From NCBI GenBank assembly GCA_020849625.1, contig JADLFV010000144.1:17019-81018 (forward strand): a DNA stretch of 64,000 nt, in the 5' to 3' direction. This document shows positions 48,289-60,103 of this stretch, piece after piece. A program made the position numbers and the translations under genes. Positions within the stretch are counted from its first letter, which is position 1. Each line of letters opens with the position of its first letter. A model generated the notes under the pieces. The model made no database searches. It was not told the DNA's origin and saw only the letters and a list, made by a program, of their open reading frames with translations. This DNA comes from Phycisphaeraceae bacterium (lineage in GTDB: Bacteria; Planctomycetota; Phycisphaerae; Phycisphaerales; Phycisphaeraceae).

Positions 48289-49749
48289 ATGACCGATGCC
48301 GCCGAAACCAAGTCCCAGACCGAAACCACTACCGAAAAAGAAAAGCCCAAGCTGAACGTCAAGGTCGAGGACATCGGCCCCGCTCGGCGCAAGCTCAGCA
48401 TCGAAGTGCCCCCGGACTACATCAAGGGCAAGATCGAGGACGCCTACAGCCAGTTGACCGATGACGCCCAGGTGCCCGGCTTCCGCCGCGGCCGCGCCCC
48501 CCGCCGCCTCATCGAAAAACGCTTCGGCGACTCGGTCCGCACCGATACCCGCGGCCAGATCATCTCCGAGGCTTACTCCCAGGCCATCGAGCAGGAAGAG
48601 ATCGCGGTCATCGGCGAACCCGACATCAAGGACCTGGACAAGATCGAACTGCCCGACGCCGGCTCGCTGAAGTTCGAGGTCGAAGTCGAGGTCACCCCCA
48701 CCGTGGAACTGCCCGACTTTGCCTCCATCAAGGTGAGCAAGCCTTCGGTCGAGGTCACCGACGCCGATGTGGAGGCGGAGATCGAGCGCTACGCTGAGCG
48801 CTTTGGCGCGATTGCCGAGGCCCAGGACGGCCAGATCAAGGCCCACGACTACGCGCAGGTCAACGCCGCCATCACCGATGCCGAGGGCAACGTCATCGAG
48901 CAGCGTGAGAAGGTTTATGCCATGGTCCACGGCGAAGAGCACGATCACAAAGGCCACGTGCTGGGCATCCTCATCGACGACCTGGGCAAGCGCCTGATCG
49001 GCAAGGGCGTCGGCCACGAGGAAAAGATCGAGATGACCGGCCCGGCTGCCCACGAAAATGAACAGATTCGCGGCAAGCCCATCGTCATCGACCTCAAGGT
49101 GACCAAGATCGAGCGCATCAAGCCCGCCGAGCCGCAGCAGTTGATCACGCAACTGGGTTACGAGTCCGATGAGCAGATGCGCACCGACCTGCGCACCGAA
49201 CTGACGCGGCGCAAGCAGGCCCAGCAGCGCAGCGACATGCACCAGCAGGTGCGCGACCAGTTGCTGGAGGCGATCAACCTCGAACTGCCCGAAGGCATCA
49301 CCAGCCGCCAGGCTGAGCGCAACCAGCAGCGGCAGAAGCTGGAGATGCTCTACCGCGGCAGCAGCGAGCAGGAGGCTGAGCAAAAGGTGGCTGAACTGCG
49401 CAGCGAAAGCCAAGAGGAAGCCCGCAAGCAGTTGGCGGAGTTCTTCATCCTGGATGCGGCCGCCAAGAAGCTGGAGATCGAGGTGCAGGACAACGAGGTC
49501 AACTACCGCATCGCCATGCTGGCCATGCAGCAGGGCCGCCGCCCCGAGAAGCTGCGCCAGGAGATGCGCCGCCGCGGCGAGCTGGAAAATCTGTACCTGC
49601 AGATCCGTGAGCACAAGACGCTGGACAAGATCATCGAGCAGGCTGCCGTCACCGACGCCCCACCCCCGGAAGAGGGAAAAACCGAGGCGTCCACCGCGAA
49701 GAAGACCACCAAAAAATCCACCGGCAAAAAGAAGCAAGCCGACGAATAA
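48289..49749 (+). CDS. tig: Trigger factor
   Basis: SQLTDDAQVPGFRRGRAPRRLIEKRFG; FKBP-like and C-terminal region, Lys-rich tail. Confidence 0.92.
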   Translation: MTDAAETKSQTETTTEKEKPKLNVKVEDIGPARRKLSIEVPPDYIKGKIEDAYSQLTDDAQVPGFRRGRAPRRLIEKRFGDSVRTDTRGQIISEAYSQAIEQEEIAVIGEPDIKDLDKIELPDAGSLKFEVEVEVTPTVELPDFASIKVSKPSVEVTDADVEAEIERYAERFGAIAEAQDGQIKAHDYAQVNAAITDAEGNVIEQREKVYAMVHGEEHDHKGHVLGILIDDLGKRLIGKGVGHEEKIEMTGPAAHENEQIRGKPIVIDLKVTKIERIKPAEPQQLITQLGYESDEQMRTDLRTELTRRKQAQQRSDMHQQVRDQLLEAINLELPEGITSRQAERNQQRQKLEMLYRGSSEQEAEQKVAELRSESQEEARKQLAEFFILDAAAKKLEIEVQDNEVNYRIAMLAMQQGRRPEKLRQEMRRRGELENLYLQIREHKTLDKIIEQAAVTDAPPPEEGKTEASTAKKTTKKSTGKKKQADE

Positions 49750-49847
49750 CATCGCCGGCTCCCGCCGCTTGCGGCTTCGCGAGGCTGTCCGTGATGCGGA
49801 GCGCTGCGCGAAGCCGCCATCGGCCGACATCACCTGAGGTTTCTTCC

Positions 49848-50204
49848 GTGCCAACCCTCGCCCCGTTCATCCCGAGCATCGCGGCTCTGTCCGCTCAGAC
49901 CCAGCGGCAGATTTTTTTCTACCTGGGCATGATCGTGATCGCGGCCATCGTGCTGGTGGCGGTGGCCCTGGTGGTGCGGCGGTTGATGCTGGGCCGACAT
50001 GAGCCGGGCGAATCGTTCACTTTGTCGGATGTGCGACGTCTGCACCAGGAAGGCCAGCTATCGGACGAAGAATTCGAAGCGGCCCGCAAGCGGCTGATCG
50101 CGCAGCAGCGGGCGGCAATGAACATGGCGGGTGATAAAAAAAATCTTGACCCCCATGCCGATAAAGACGCCGACGCCGACCCGCCAGCGGGCATGTCCAG
50201 ATAA
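49848..50204 (+). CDS. Membrane protein with SHOCT-like segment
   Basis: One TM plus TLSDVRRLHQEGQLSDEEFEAARKRLI; GTG start presumed. Confidence 0.7.
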   Translation: MPTLAPFIPSIAALSAQTQRQIFFYLGMIVIAAIVLVAVALVVRRLMLGRHEPGESFTLSDVRRLHQEGQLSDEEFEAARKRLIAQQRAAMNMAGDKKNLDPHADKDADADPPAGMSR

Positions 50205-50414
50205 GCTTGCATTTTCGTGGAAATTCCACCGCCTTGGCGCCGATTTCGACCCCGCAAACGGGTATGATAGTCTCTCGATTCAGGTCGAATTGGCGGCCCG
50301 GTCCAGGTGGGACCGCGGCTAAGGCTCGGACGCCAAATGGACGATCCAAACCTTGGCGCACCGCATCCCGTGGTGGGGCCGAGATTTGTTGCGACCCGGT
50401 GATGGCGAGGGACC

Positions 50415-51776
<1,362 letters not shown>

Positions 51777-51807
51777 AATATCCTGCTGCGATCGGACCTT
51801 TACCGAG

Positions 51808-54114
51808 ATGATCCGGATGAGATGGTTTTGCAACCTCGGCCGAACGTTACGCCTCGCGCTGTGGCTGGCCGCGGCGCTGCTGCTGCCGCGGATCGCCTCC
51901 GCCGATCCGGGCGCTGCGAAACTGGCCGACTGCGCCAAGCGCGGTGATTTCGCCGCCGTCCTGCAACTGCTGCAGACCACTTCGCCCAGCCCCGGCGATC
52001 CGGCTGTCGCTTCCCTCATCGGGCACATCAACCAGTATCAGCAGCACGTCGCCGACGCTCTGGCCACCCGGCAGAAGAACCACGACGAGGCGATGGCCAA
52101 AGTCCGCCAGGAATTCGAGGCCGGGAAAATCGAAGACGCCCTGATCGCCGCCATCGACGCCCACGCCCTGGCCGCCGAGCCGACCGACGTGCTCAACGAT
52201 CCGGTCGTGTCCCAGGTGATCAGCCAGGCCCGCCAGCGCGCCGCGGCCGTGGAACAGGAAGGCGATTGGGTCGAAGCCCTCAACCTCTATCGCGAACTGG
52301 ACCTGCTGTTCGAGGAACAGGGCACGTACCGCGACGACTTGCGCCGCACCGCCCGCCACATTCGCGTGCTCCAGCTTTATGCGCCGCAGCAGTTGGAAAA
52401 GCTGTATCTGAAATACGCCGAGCGCCGCGATGACGATCAGCCGCTGCGCGTCGAACCCGAGGCCTGGCAGCGCAAGCTGGAGCAGGTTTCGCTGCCCATG
52501 CTGCGCCAAGCTCTGGCCCAGGCTGCCCGCAAGCACATCGATGCAGGGGGCTACAGCCCATTGATGAAAGGCGCCGTGGCCAACCTCAAGATCGTGCTGA
52601 ACACCGATGCACTCAGCCGAACGTTCCCCGGCCTGGCCGACCGCGACAAGCTCACCCGCTTCCGCGATGAGCTCGACCGCATCCGCGCCCAGTTGGACAG
52701 CAACGGCTCGGCCGACATCCACTACCTCGACACCCTGCGCCTGATCGAGCGCATCCTCAATGCCAATCGCGACACCGTCAACCTGCCCGAACAGGTGGTG
52801 GTTTACGAATTGGCTGAGGGCGCCATCGGCACGCTGGATGATTTCTCAGCCGTCATCTGGCCCGATGACGTGGCCGAGTTCAGCCGCTCCACCCAAGGCA
52901 CGTTCACCGGCGTGGGCATCCAGATCCGCCGCAACGGCAAGCTCATCGTCGTCAGCCCTCTGCCCAACACCCCCGCTCAACGGGCCGGCATCAAGGCCGG
53001 TGACGTCATCGCCACCGTCGATGGCCTCTCCACCGATGCCTGGTCGCTCGATCGCGCCGTCAACGAGATCACCGGCGAGGTCGGCACCACCGTCACCCTC
53101 GGCATCGAACGCACCGGCTTGACCGAACTGATCGACGTGCCCATCCGACGCGAACGCATCGCCATCGAGTCCATCCTCGGCTGGCAACGCGACGAAAACA
53201 ACAACTGGAGCTACTGGCTCGACCGCCAGTCCGGCATCGGTTACGTCCGTCTCACCCAGTTCATCCCCCAGACCGCCGACGACCTCGACGCCGCCGTCGC
53301 CCAGTTGATCAAGGACCCCAACTTCTCCAGCCTCATCCTCGACCTGCGCTTCAACCCCGGCGGCCTGCTTTCCTCCGCCATCGACATCAGCGATCGCTTC
53401 ATCAGCCAGGGCACCATCGTCTCCACCGTCTCGGCCGACGGCGGACAGAATGACGAACGCAGCGCCGACGCACGCAATACCTATCCGCGATTCCCGCTGG
53501 TCGTGCTCATCAATCAGGGCTCAGCTTCAGCCAGCGAAATCGTCAGCGGCGCCCTGCAGGACTATCACCGGGCCACCATCGTCGGCGCCCGCAGCTTCGG
53601 CAAAGGCTCCGTGCAGGACCTGTTCCCCCTCGAACACGGCGAAGCCTACCTCAAGCTGACCACGCAGTACTACCGCCTGCCCGGCGGCCGCATCATCCAT
53701 CACAAACCCGACGCCACCACATGGGGCATCGAGCCCGACGTCGTCGTCGAAATGACCGATCACCAGGTGGCCGAGGCCCTGCAGATGCGGCAGGACCTGG
53801 ACGTGATCCGCGACACGGCAGATACGAGGTCAGAACCGCTGCCTGTCACGTCATCGCCACCCGACGGACGCGAGCTTGACCTGAACGAAATGGACCTCAA
53901 CAAGTTCAACAGCGATGCCATGCCCCCGGACGAATCTGCCGCTGATACGGCTGTGAAACCCGCGGACGAGTCGCCTGCAACGCAGCAGCGCAAACCCGCT
54001 GTCACCGCCTCCGCCCTGCTCGACGACGGCGTCGATCTTCAACTCGAATCCGCCCTGCTGCTGCTGCGAACGCAACTATTCGCCGACCACGTCGCCCTGG
54101 CCAGCAGCAAGTAA
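51808..54114 (+). CDS. S41-family (CtpA-like) peptidase with PDZ domain
   Basis: GVGIQIRRNGKLIVVSPLPNTPAQRAGIKAGDVIATVDG; LDLRFNPGGLLSSAIDISDRFI; NQGSASASEIVSGALQDYHRATIVGARSFGKGSVQ. Confidence 0.92.
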   Translation: MIRMRWFCNLGRTLRLALWLAAALLLPRIASADPGAAKLADCAKRGDFAAVLQLLQTTSPSPGDPAVASLIGHINQYQQHVADALATRQKNHDEAMAKVRQEFEAGKIEDALIAAIDAHALAAEPTDVLNDPVVSQVISQARQRAAAVEQEGDWVEALNLYRELDLLFEEQGTYRDDLRRTARHIRVLQLYAPQQLEKLYLKYAERRDDDQPLRVEPEAWQRKLEQVSLPMLRQALAQAARKHIDAGGYSPLMKGAVANLKIVLNTDALSRTFPGLADRDKLTRFRDELDRIRAQLDSNGSADIHYLDTLRLIERILNANRDTVNLPEQVVVYELAEGAIGTLDDFSAVIWPDDVAEFSRSTQGTFTGVGIQIRRNGKLIVVSPLPNTPAQRAGIKAGDVIATVDGLSTDAWSLDRAVNEITGEVGTTVTLGIERTGLTELIDVPIRRERIAIESILGWQRDENNNWSYWLDRQSGIGYVRLTQFIPQTADDLDAAVAQLIKDPNFSSLILDLRFNPGGLLSSAIDISDRFISQGTIVSTVSADGGQNDERSADARNTYPRFPLVVLINQGSASASEIVSGALQDYHRATIVGARSFGKGSVQDLFPLEHGEAYLKLTTQYYRLPGGRIIHHKPDATTWGIEPDVVVEMTDHQVAEALQMRQDLDVIRDTADTRSEPLPVTSSPPDGRELDLNEMDLNKFNSDAMPPDESAADTAVKPADESPATQQRKPAVTASALLDDGVDLQLESALLLLRTQLFADHVALASSK

Positions 54115-54276
54115 CAATCTCATCACTTACCCGAAATTCGCAGCTTAACGGCTGTCCTCGCCTGCCCGTCATTGCCACGCAAATCATAGTAAAACAATAA
54201 CTTTGTTTTCGGCGAAAACAGAGTTATTGTGTCGATGCGTAAACTTCGCGGTTCATTGGCTCAAGGCTGATACGCA

Positions 54277-55557
54277 TCAGGCGCTGTGGCGGAGGCTGGC
54301 CAGCAGGTGCTGGGCGGCGGCGTAGCGGGGGTTGATGGTCAATGCCCGCGTCAGGGCCTGCTCCGCACGGGCGCGATCGCCCAGCAGATGGCGACAGACG
54401 GCCAGGTGGAAATGCACGTCGGCGCGATCAGGGTACGAACAGGCCGTTCGGCCCAGCGTGGCGGCGGCGTGAGAGGTCAACTGTTGCAGCGGGGAGCTGG
54501 TTTCGGCGTCTGACGAGGTTACCGGCTCGGCGGCGGCACTTCCGGGGGCGCGGCAGGCGGCTGAGGCGGCGGCGTGGGGCCAGAGCTCAGCCAGGATGGC
54601 GCAGCGCTGGGATGGCGTGGCGAGCGCTTCCAGTTTGGCGCGGGCACGCTTCATCAGTTTGTGGCGCTCCAGCATGTGGGCACACAGCCATAGACCCGCC
54701 CACGGCCGGGGCTGACTGCGCTGGATGCGGGCGGCCCGCCACCAGGTGACAGCCGCGGCGGTGAAGCGGCCGCAGTGCATGTGGACTTTCGCCAGCGCCT
54801 CCAGGGCCGGGCAGCGCTGGCGCAGGGCCAGATCAGCGGCGCGGGCCAGGCGGGTGACCGCCAGATCGCTCTCGCCCAGTTCATCGGCCAGTTCACCGGC
54901 TTCGTGCCAGAGTGCGGCATCATCGGGCTGCTCGCGCAGCAGTTGTGCGTAAAGATCGGCTGCATCGCGCAGGCGCTGCGAGTTGCGGCAGGTGCGTGCG
55001 GTGCGCAGCTTCTGGGCTGAGTCGCCGCGCGGGGCATCGAGAGCGAGGGCGGCATCGACCGCGGCGCCGGGATCGACCTCGTGCAGCAGGTTGTTCAGCA
55101 GACGATGCACGGACTGATCTTTGGGCGCCAGGCGGCGGACTTCGCGCAGGTGCTCGGCAGCGGGAGCCTTGCGGCCGCTCTTGACGTGCATAGCAGCCAA
55201 CATGCGATGCGGGCGCGGATCCTCCGGCAGCAGCACGGCCAACTCGCGCAGCAGTTTTTCAGCCATGTCATCGAACGCCGCGGCGACCAATGCCTCGGCC
55301 CGCAACAGTCCGTACCGCGGATCGTGTGCGCCGTCCGGATCGAGCTGATCGCGCACGTCCAATGCCACCAGGGCGAACTCGGGCAGGTTGCGCTTCAATT
55401 GAATCTGGGCATCGAGCAGGCGCGCGGCCGGGTCGTCGGGGTTCTGACGGATGGCCAGGCGGATCATGGCGTTGGCCTCGCCCAGTTGCATGGCCTCCAT
55501 GGCGGCGGCGGCGCGGTCGAACAGTTCGCGGGCGCTGTCGGTGCGGTCCAGGTTCAT
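54277..55557 (-). CDS. TPR-repeat protein
   Basis: Repeated A-rich helical units; C-term FHLAVCRHLLGDRARAEQALTRALTINPRYAAAQHLLASL. Confidence 0.75.
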   Translation of the reverse strand: MNLDRTDSARELFDRAAAAMEAMQLGEANAMIRLAIRQNPDDPAARLLDAQIQLKRNLPEFALVALDVRDQLDPDGAHDPRYGLLRAEALVAAAFDDMAEKLLRELAVLLPEDPRPHRMLAAMHVKSGRKAPAAEHLREVRRLAPKDQSVHRLLNNLLHEVDPGAAVDAALALDAPRGDSAQKLRTARTCRNSQRLRDAADLYAQLLREQPDDAALWHEAGELADELGESDLAVTRLARAADLALRQRCPALEALAKVHMHCGRFTAAAVTWWRAARIQRSQPRPWAGLWLCAHMLERHKLMKRARAKLEALATPSQRCAILAELWPHAAASAACRAPGSAAAEPVTSSDAETSSPLQQLTSHAAATLGRTACSYPDRADVHFHLAVCRHLLGDRARAEQALTRALTINPRYAAAQHLLASLRHSA

Positions 55558-56348
55558 GCCGCAGCCTCCAGACGCCGCCGCAACGCAGCCCGCACGTCGG
55601 CGTAGGCTGGGAACTGCCGGGCCACGCGATCGAGCACCGCCACCGCGGGCGGCCCGATCGTCTGATCATCATCAAGCTGGGCCAGCACCAGCGCCAGCGG
55701 CGCGGCATAAGGATCGATCTTCAGGCCGCGATGGGCCCAGCGCTGCGCGTCGCTCTGATCGCCGGCCAGAAGGGCCAGTTCCGCCAACGCCTGGCAGATC
55801 ATCACCAGCGATCGATCATGGGCGAAGCGCGGCGCGATGCGAGCGATGGCCTGGCGCAGCAGCGTGATGCGCTGGGGCTGCGGTTCGTACTGTTGGGCGA
55901 CGACGAGCGTGGGAATGAGCGTCGGCTGCTGATGCAGTTCGCCGGCCAGTTGCTCGATGTGGCGTTCGTCCGGCTCGGCCATGGACACGTCGGCCTGACC
56001 GGCCAGGCTCATCCATTGCTCGATCAGCGGCAGATGCGCGAACTGGCGACTGAGGCGATAGGCTGCCGCGTGAGCGACATCCTGCTGCTGGTCATCGCGG
56101 CTGAGCAGGCAAAACAGGCTCAGCAGTTGCATGGGATCGTGCGGCTGCTCGCCCAGGACGCGGCGGGCTTCGGGCAGGTCACCGCGGCGGGCCAGCAGGG
56201 CGGCGAACATCACGCGGGCCGCGGCGGGCGCCTGCGGCTGACGCAACCAGTCGCACAACTCCAGCTCGGCGGCTGCGCTCTGTCCGGTGACGCACAGGCC
56301 GGCGATGCGGCCTAGACGTCGGGCGATGCTCTCGTGTTCGCTGGTCAT
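55554..56348 (-). CDS. Helical-repeat (TPR-like) protein
   Basis: ATGA overlap with the downstream TPR gene; start at MTSEHES. Confidence 0.65.
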   Translation of the reverse strand: MTSEHESIARRLGRIAGLCVTGQSAAAELELCDWLRQPQAPAAARVMFAALLARRGDLPEARRVLGEQPHDPMQLLSLFCLLSRDDQQQDVAHAAAYRLSRQFAHLPLIEQWMSLAGQADVSMAEPDERHIEQLAGELHQQPTLIPTLVVAQQYEPQPQRITLLRQAIARIAPRFAHDRSLVMICQALAELALLAGDQSDAQRWAHRGLKIDPYAAPLALVLAQLDDDQTIGPPAVAVLDRVARQFPAYADVRAALRRRLEAAA

Positions 56349-56614
56349 GGCCAAAAGCCCGATAACGGCAAAACGGCGGATACCGCTGCGGTTTGTATCG
56401 GTTGAATCGTCGGCACGGTTAATGAGGCTTATGAAGCTGGAACTGATCCGACAAGGAAGAAGTTGAGCCTTGAAACAGCTTGCTCGCGGCATGGAGTGCG
56501 GAGGGATTGCGACCGATACAACACAAAGCCCGGAGGCCTGCCTTCAAGCGGCCGATCGGCCCCATAGCCCTGGGTGACTCTGCAGTGGGGGGTCGTTTTC
56601 ACCAGGAGGTGAAG

Positions 56615-56746
56615 ATGACTCATGGGATCCGACACAGCAATGCGGTGCTGCACATTCCGCTTTCGCACCAGCCCCGCGTGCGCAGGATGATTGTCCTGCG
56701 CTCGACGCATATCCCGACATTGGGCCGAGGGGCTGGTGCATCATGA
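56615..56746 (+). CDS. 43-aa leader ORF translationally coupled to the histidine kinase gene
   Basis: Strong SD AGGAGGTGAAG before ATG; stop overlaps the kinase start (ATGA). Confidence 0.55.
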   Translation: MTHGIRHSNAVLHIPLSHQPRVRRMIVLRSTHIPTLGRGAGAS

Positions 56747-57960
56747 AAATGACGTGGCTATGGGGAACCTGCGCCCTTTACGTGGCGGGGTATGTGGCTG
56801 CAGTGGGCGTCGCGATGTGGGCCGGTTGGCCGGCCAGCGTGGTGGCGGTGACAGGCGGCGCGGGCGGGCTGCTGGGGCTCGGCCTGGGGCTGACCTGGTT
56901 CGTGGCGCGGCTGCTGCGTCAGACCGCCGGCCGCGAACAGCAGGTGGAGCAGCAGCTTCAGCAGTTGCATGAAGCGCGGCAGCAGTTCGACCAACTGCTG
57001 GCCCAGCGCGAAACGGAACTGGCCCTGCTGCGCGAGCGCCTGGAGGCGGAGACCATCCAGCGGCGGCAGGCTGAACAACAGGCGAAGAACCAGCAGAACG
57101 AGTTGCTGGATGTTTCGCGTAAGGCGGGCATGGCTGACATGGCCACCAGCGTGCTGCACAACGTGGGCAACGTGCTCAACAGCATCAACGTGACGGCCTC
57201 GCTGGTGCGGGAAAAGCTCGAGCACAGCCGGCTGGCGTCGCTGGGCAAAGCGGTGAACCTGATCAAGGACCACGCCGATGAACTGCCGCGCTTTCTGGGT
57301 GAAGACCCGCAGGGCAAGCAGTTGCCGCTGTTCCTGGACAAGCTGGCCGAGGCTTTGGCCGGCGAGCGCGACGGGCTGATTCAGGAATCGAACAACCTGA
57401 TCGGCCACATCAATCACGTCAAGGAAGTGATCGCGGTGCAGCAGTCGGTGGCCCGGGTGGTGGGCGCGATCGAGCCGTTCGACTTGGCCGAGGCCATCGA
57501 GGACGCCCTGAAGATCAACATGGCCGGCCTGCAGCGCCACCACGTGACGGTGCAGCGGTCATTCCAGAAAGGCCTGATCGTCAAGAGCGACCGCCACAAG
57601 ATCATTCAAATCCTGATCAACCTGATCTCCAACGCCAAGTACGCCATTCATGATGCCGGCAAAGCGCCGGGTGAAATGACGATCGCGGTCCAGCGTCTGG
57701 AAGGCGATCGCGTGGCGGTGTCGGTCCGCGACGACGGCGTGGGCATCGCGCCGCAAGATCAGCCCAAACTGTTCCGCCGCGGTTTCACCACGCGGGCCAC
57801 GGGGCATGGCTTCGGCCTGCACGCCAGCGCCCTGGCCGCCCAGGAACTGCACGGCATCATCAACGTTCACAGTGACGGTCCCGGATGCGGGGCGACGTTC
57901 ACACTCCAGTTTCCTGTCGATAGCCCAGGGAAAACACCATGCCCGAGCCATGCCAAGTAA
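56743..57960 (+). CDS. Sensor histidine kinase
   Basis: Two TM segments, coiled coil, MATSVLHNVGNVLNSINVTASLV (H-box), NLISNAKYAIHDAG (N-box), VRDDGVGIAPQDQPKLFRRGFTTRATGHGFGLHA. Confidence 0.9.
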   Translation: MKMTWLWGTCALYVAGYVAAVGVAMWAGWPASVVAVTGGAGGLLGLGLGLTWFVARLLRQTAGREQQVEQQLQQLHEARQQFDQLLAQRETELALLRERLEAETIQRRQAEQQAKNQQNELLDVSRKAGMADMATSVLHNVGNVLNSINVTASLVREKLEHSRLASLGKAVNLIKDHADELPRFLGEDPQGKQLPLFLDKLAEALAGERDGLIQESNNLIGHINHVKEVIAVQQSVARVVGAIEPFDLAEAIEDALKINMAGLQRHHVTVQRSFQKGLIVKSDRHKIIQILINLISNAKYAIHDAGKAPGEMTIAVQRLEGDRVAVSVRDDGVGIAPQDQPKLFRRGFTTRATGHGFGLHASALAAQELHGIINVHSDGPGCGATFTLQFPVDSPGKTPCPSHAK

Positions 57961-59939
57961 CCCCAGCCCGCATCCTGGTCATCGACGACAATCCGTCGAT
58001 CCACGAGGACATGCGAAAAATCCTGGTCAGCAACGAGGTTGACAACAGCGACCTGTTGGCCATGGAGGCGGCCCTGTTCAATGAGCAGGCGCCGCTCGAG
58101 GCGGACAAGAGTCCCCACTATCGCATCGACACCGCCATCAGCGGACAGGAAGGCCTGAAGCTTGTGCAGCAGGCGGTGGAGGCTGACGATCCGTATCTGG
58201 TGGCCTTCGTCGATATGCGCATGCCCACCGGATGGGACGGGCTGGAAACCATCGAGCATCTGTGGCAGGCGGATCAGCATCTTCAGACCGTGATCTGCAC
58301 CGCCTATTCCGATCAGAGCTGGTCGCAGATTCGTCACCGCCTGGGCGACAGCGATCGCATGCTGATCCTCAAGAAGCCGTTCGACAGCGTGGAGATTCTT
58401 CAGATCACCGTGGCCCTGTGCGCCAAACACAAGCTGGGCGAAGCGGTGCGAGCATACACCGAGGAGCTGGAGGATCGCGTCGCCCAGCGCACCGCCGAGC
58501 TGGTGCGGGTGAATGAGAACCTCGAGCAGGAAATCCGTCATCGCCGCGCCGCCGAGGAGAAGCTGCAATACGACGCGACCCACGACGCATTGACCGGCCT
58601 GGCCAACCGCCTGACCCTGGTGCGGGCCATCGATCAGGCCATCCACCGTCACCGCCGCGATGCCCGCTACAACTTCGCGGTGCTGTTTATCGACCTGGAC
58701 AACTTCAAGGTGGTCAACGACAGCCTGGGCCACGATGCCGGTGACGCCATGCTCAAACAGGTGGCCGATCGCCTGCACACGCTGTTGCGCAACCTGGACA
58801 CCGCGGCCCGTGTGGTCGAAGCACAGCCCTATCGCCTGGGCGGCGATGAGTTTGTCGTGCTGCTGGACGGCGTCGATTCACTGGCGTCGGCCCTGTCCGC
58901 GGCTGAGCGCTTGCGGGACCAGATGCGCGACGCCATCGAAATCCAGGGCCACGAACTGGTGGCCGGCTTCAGCATCGGCGTGGCCATCAACCGTAACGAA
59001 TACGAGAGCGCCAACGACATCCTGCGCGATGCCGATACCGCCCTCTATCACGCCAAAAACCAGGGCAAAAACTGCTGTGCCGTGTTCGACCTGGAAATGC
59101 ACGCCGCCATGCGCACCCGCCTGGAACTGGAAAGCGACCTGCGCGTCGCCATCCGCCAGCAAACCATCAAGGTCTTCTATCAGCCGATCATCAGCCTGGT
59201 CACCGGACGATTCCACGGCTTCGAGGCCCTGGCTCGCTGGCAGCACCCGGCCCTGGGGTGGATCTCGCCCGAACAGTTCATGCCCATCGCCGAACACAGC
59301 GGCCTCATCCTGCCCCTGGGCAACCAGATCATCGAAACCGTCTGCCGCGACCTGGCTCAATGGCGCAAACAATTCCCCCCCCACCAGAACATCTGGGTGA
59401 CCATCAACGTCTCGCCCGCCCAGTTGTGCGCCCCGGAGTTGCCCGGCCAACTCGATCAGCATCTTCAAAGCAGCGGCCTGGAACCCTCGGCCATCGGCCT
59501 GGAAATCACCGAGAACAGCGTCATGGAAAACCGCGCGGACGCTCACGCCGCGCTGGAAAACCTGCGCGCCCGAAAAATCACCCTCGCCCTCGATGACTTC
59601 GGCACCGGGTACTCCTCGCTCAGCCATCTGCAGGAACTGCCCATCAGCCTGGTCAAGATCGACCGCCGCTTCGTGGAGAACATGAGCCTCAAGGGCCGAT
59701 CTTATGCCGCCACCGTGCAGGCCATCGTCGAGTTGGCCCACAACCGCGAGCTGATGGTGGTGGCTGAAGGCGTGGAAACCGCCGACCAGCTTTTCCAGTT
59801 GCAGTCGCTGGAGTGCGACTACGCCCAGGGCTACCTGTTCGCTCGCCCCATGCCAGCCGAGGAAGTGATCGATCGCTACCTGGCCACCGACTGGCACGCC
59901 GCCATGATGCAGGATGGCTATAAAAAACGCAGCGCCTGA
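57939..59939 (+). CDS. Response regulator with GGDEF-EAL domains
   Basis: ILVIDDNPSIHEDM; DALTGLANRLTL, RLGGDEFVVLLD; GFEALARWQHP, ALDDFGTGYSSLSHL. Confidence 0.95.
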   Translation: MPEPCQVTPARILVIDDNPSIHEDMRKILVSNEVDNSDLLAMEAALFNEQAPLEADKSPHYRIDTAISGQEGLKLVQQAVEADDPYLVAFVDMRMPTGWDGLETIEHLWQADQHLQTVICTAYSDQSWSQIRHRLGDSDRMLILKKPFDSVEILQITVALCAKHKLGEAVRAYTEELEDRVAQRTAELVRVNENLEQEIRHRRAAEEKLQYDATHDALTGLANRLTLVRAIDQAIHRHRRDARYNFAVLFIDLDNFKVVNDSLGHDAGDAMLKQVADRLHTLLRNLDTAARVVEAQPYRLGGDEFVVLLDGVDSLASALSAAERLRDQMRDAIEIQGHELVAGFSIGVAINRNEYESANDILRDADTALYHAKNQGKNCCAVFDLEMHAAMRTRLELESDLRVAIRQQTIKVFYQPIISLVTGRFHGFEALARWQHPALGWISPEQFMPIAEHSGLILPLGNQIIETVCRDLAQWRKQFPPHQNIWVTINVSPAQLCAPELPGQLDQHLQSSGLEPSAIGLEITENSVMENRADAHAALENLRARKITLALDDFGTGYSSLSHLQELPISLVKIDRRFVENMSLKGRSYAATVQAIVELAHNRELMVVAEGVETADQLFQLQSLECDYAQGYLFARPMPAEEVIDRYLATDWHAAMMQDGYKKRSA

Positions 59940-60103
59940 GCCACAGGGGAATCTTTGCCTTTGTGTGTATTTTCCCGTTGTCCGTTCCGCCAAATCCCAC
60001 TTAAACTGGCAGAAACTGCCCAAAGGGTAGAGTGGCGGTTTTGCAGCGATATCCCGGAGGCAACGTCCGGGGGGCCTGTCACATGAAAATGGGGAGCTAC
60101 ACC

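Noticed and set aside
48235-49854. 539-aa minus ORF
   Set aside because: Antisense to trigger factor.
56530-56610. Known riboswitch upstream of the histidine kinase/GGDEF-EAL pair
   Set aside because: GC-rich structured leader, but I could not match it to c-di-GMP, glycine or cobalamin riboswitch consensus by eye; an Rfam search would be needed.
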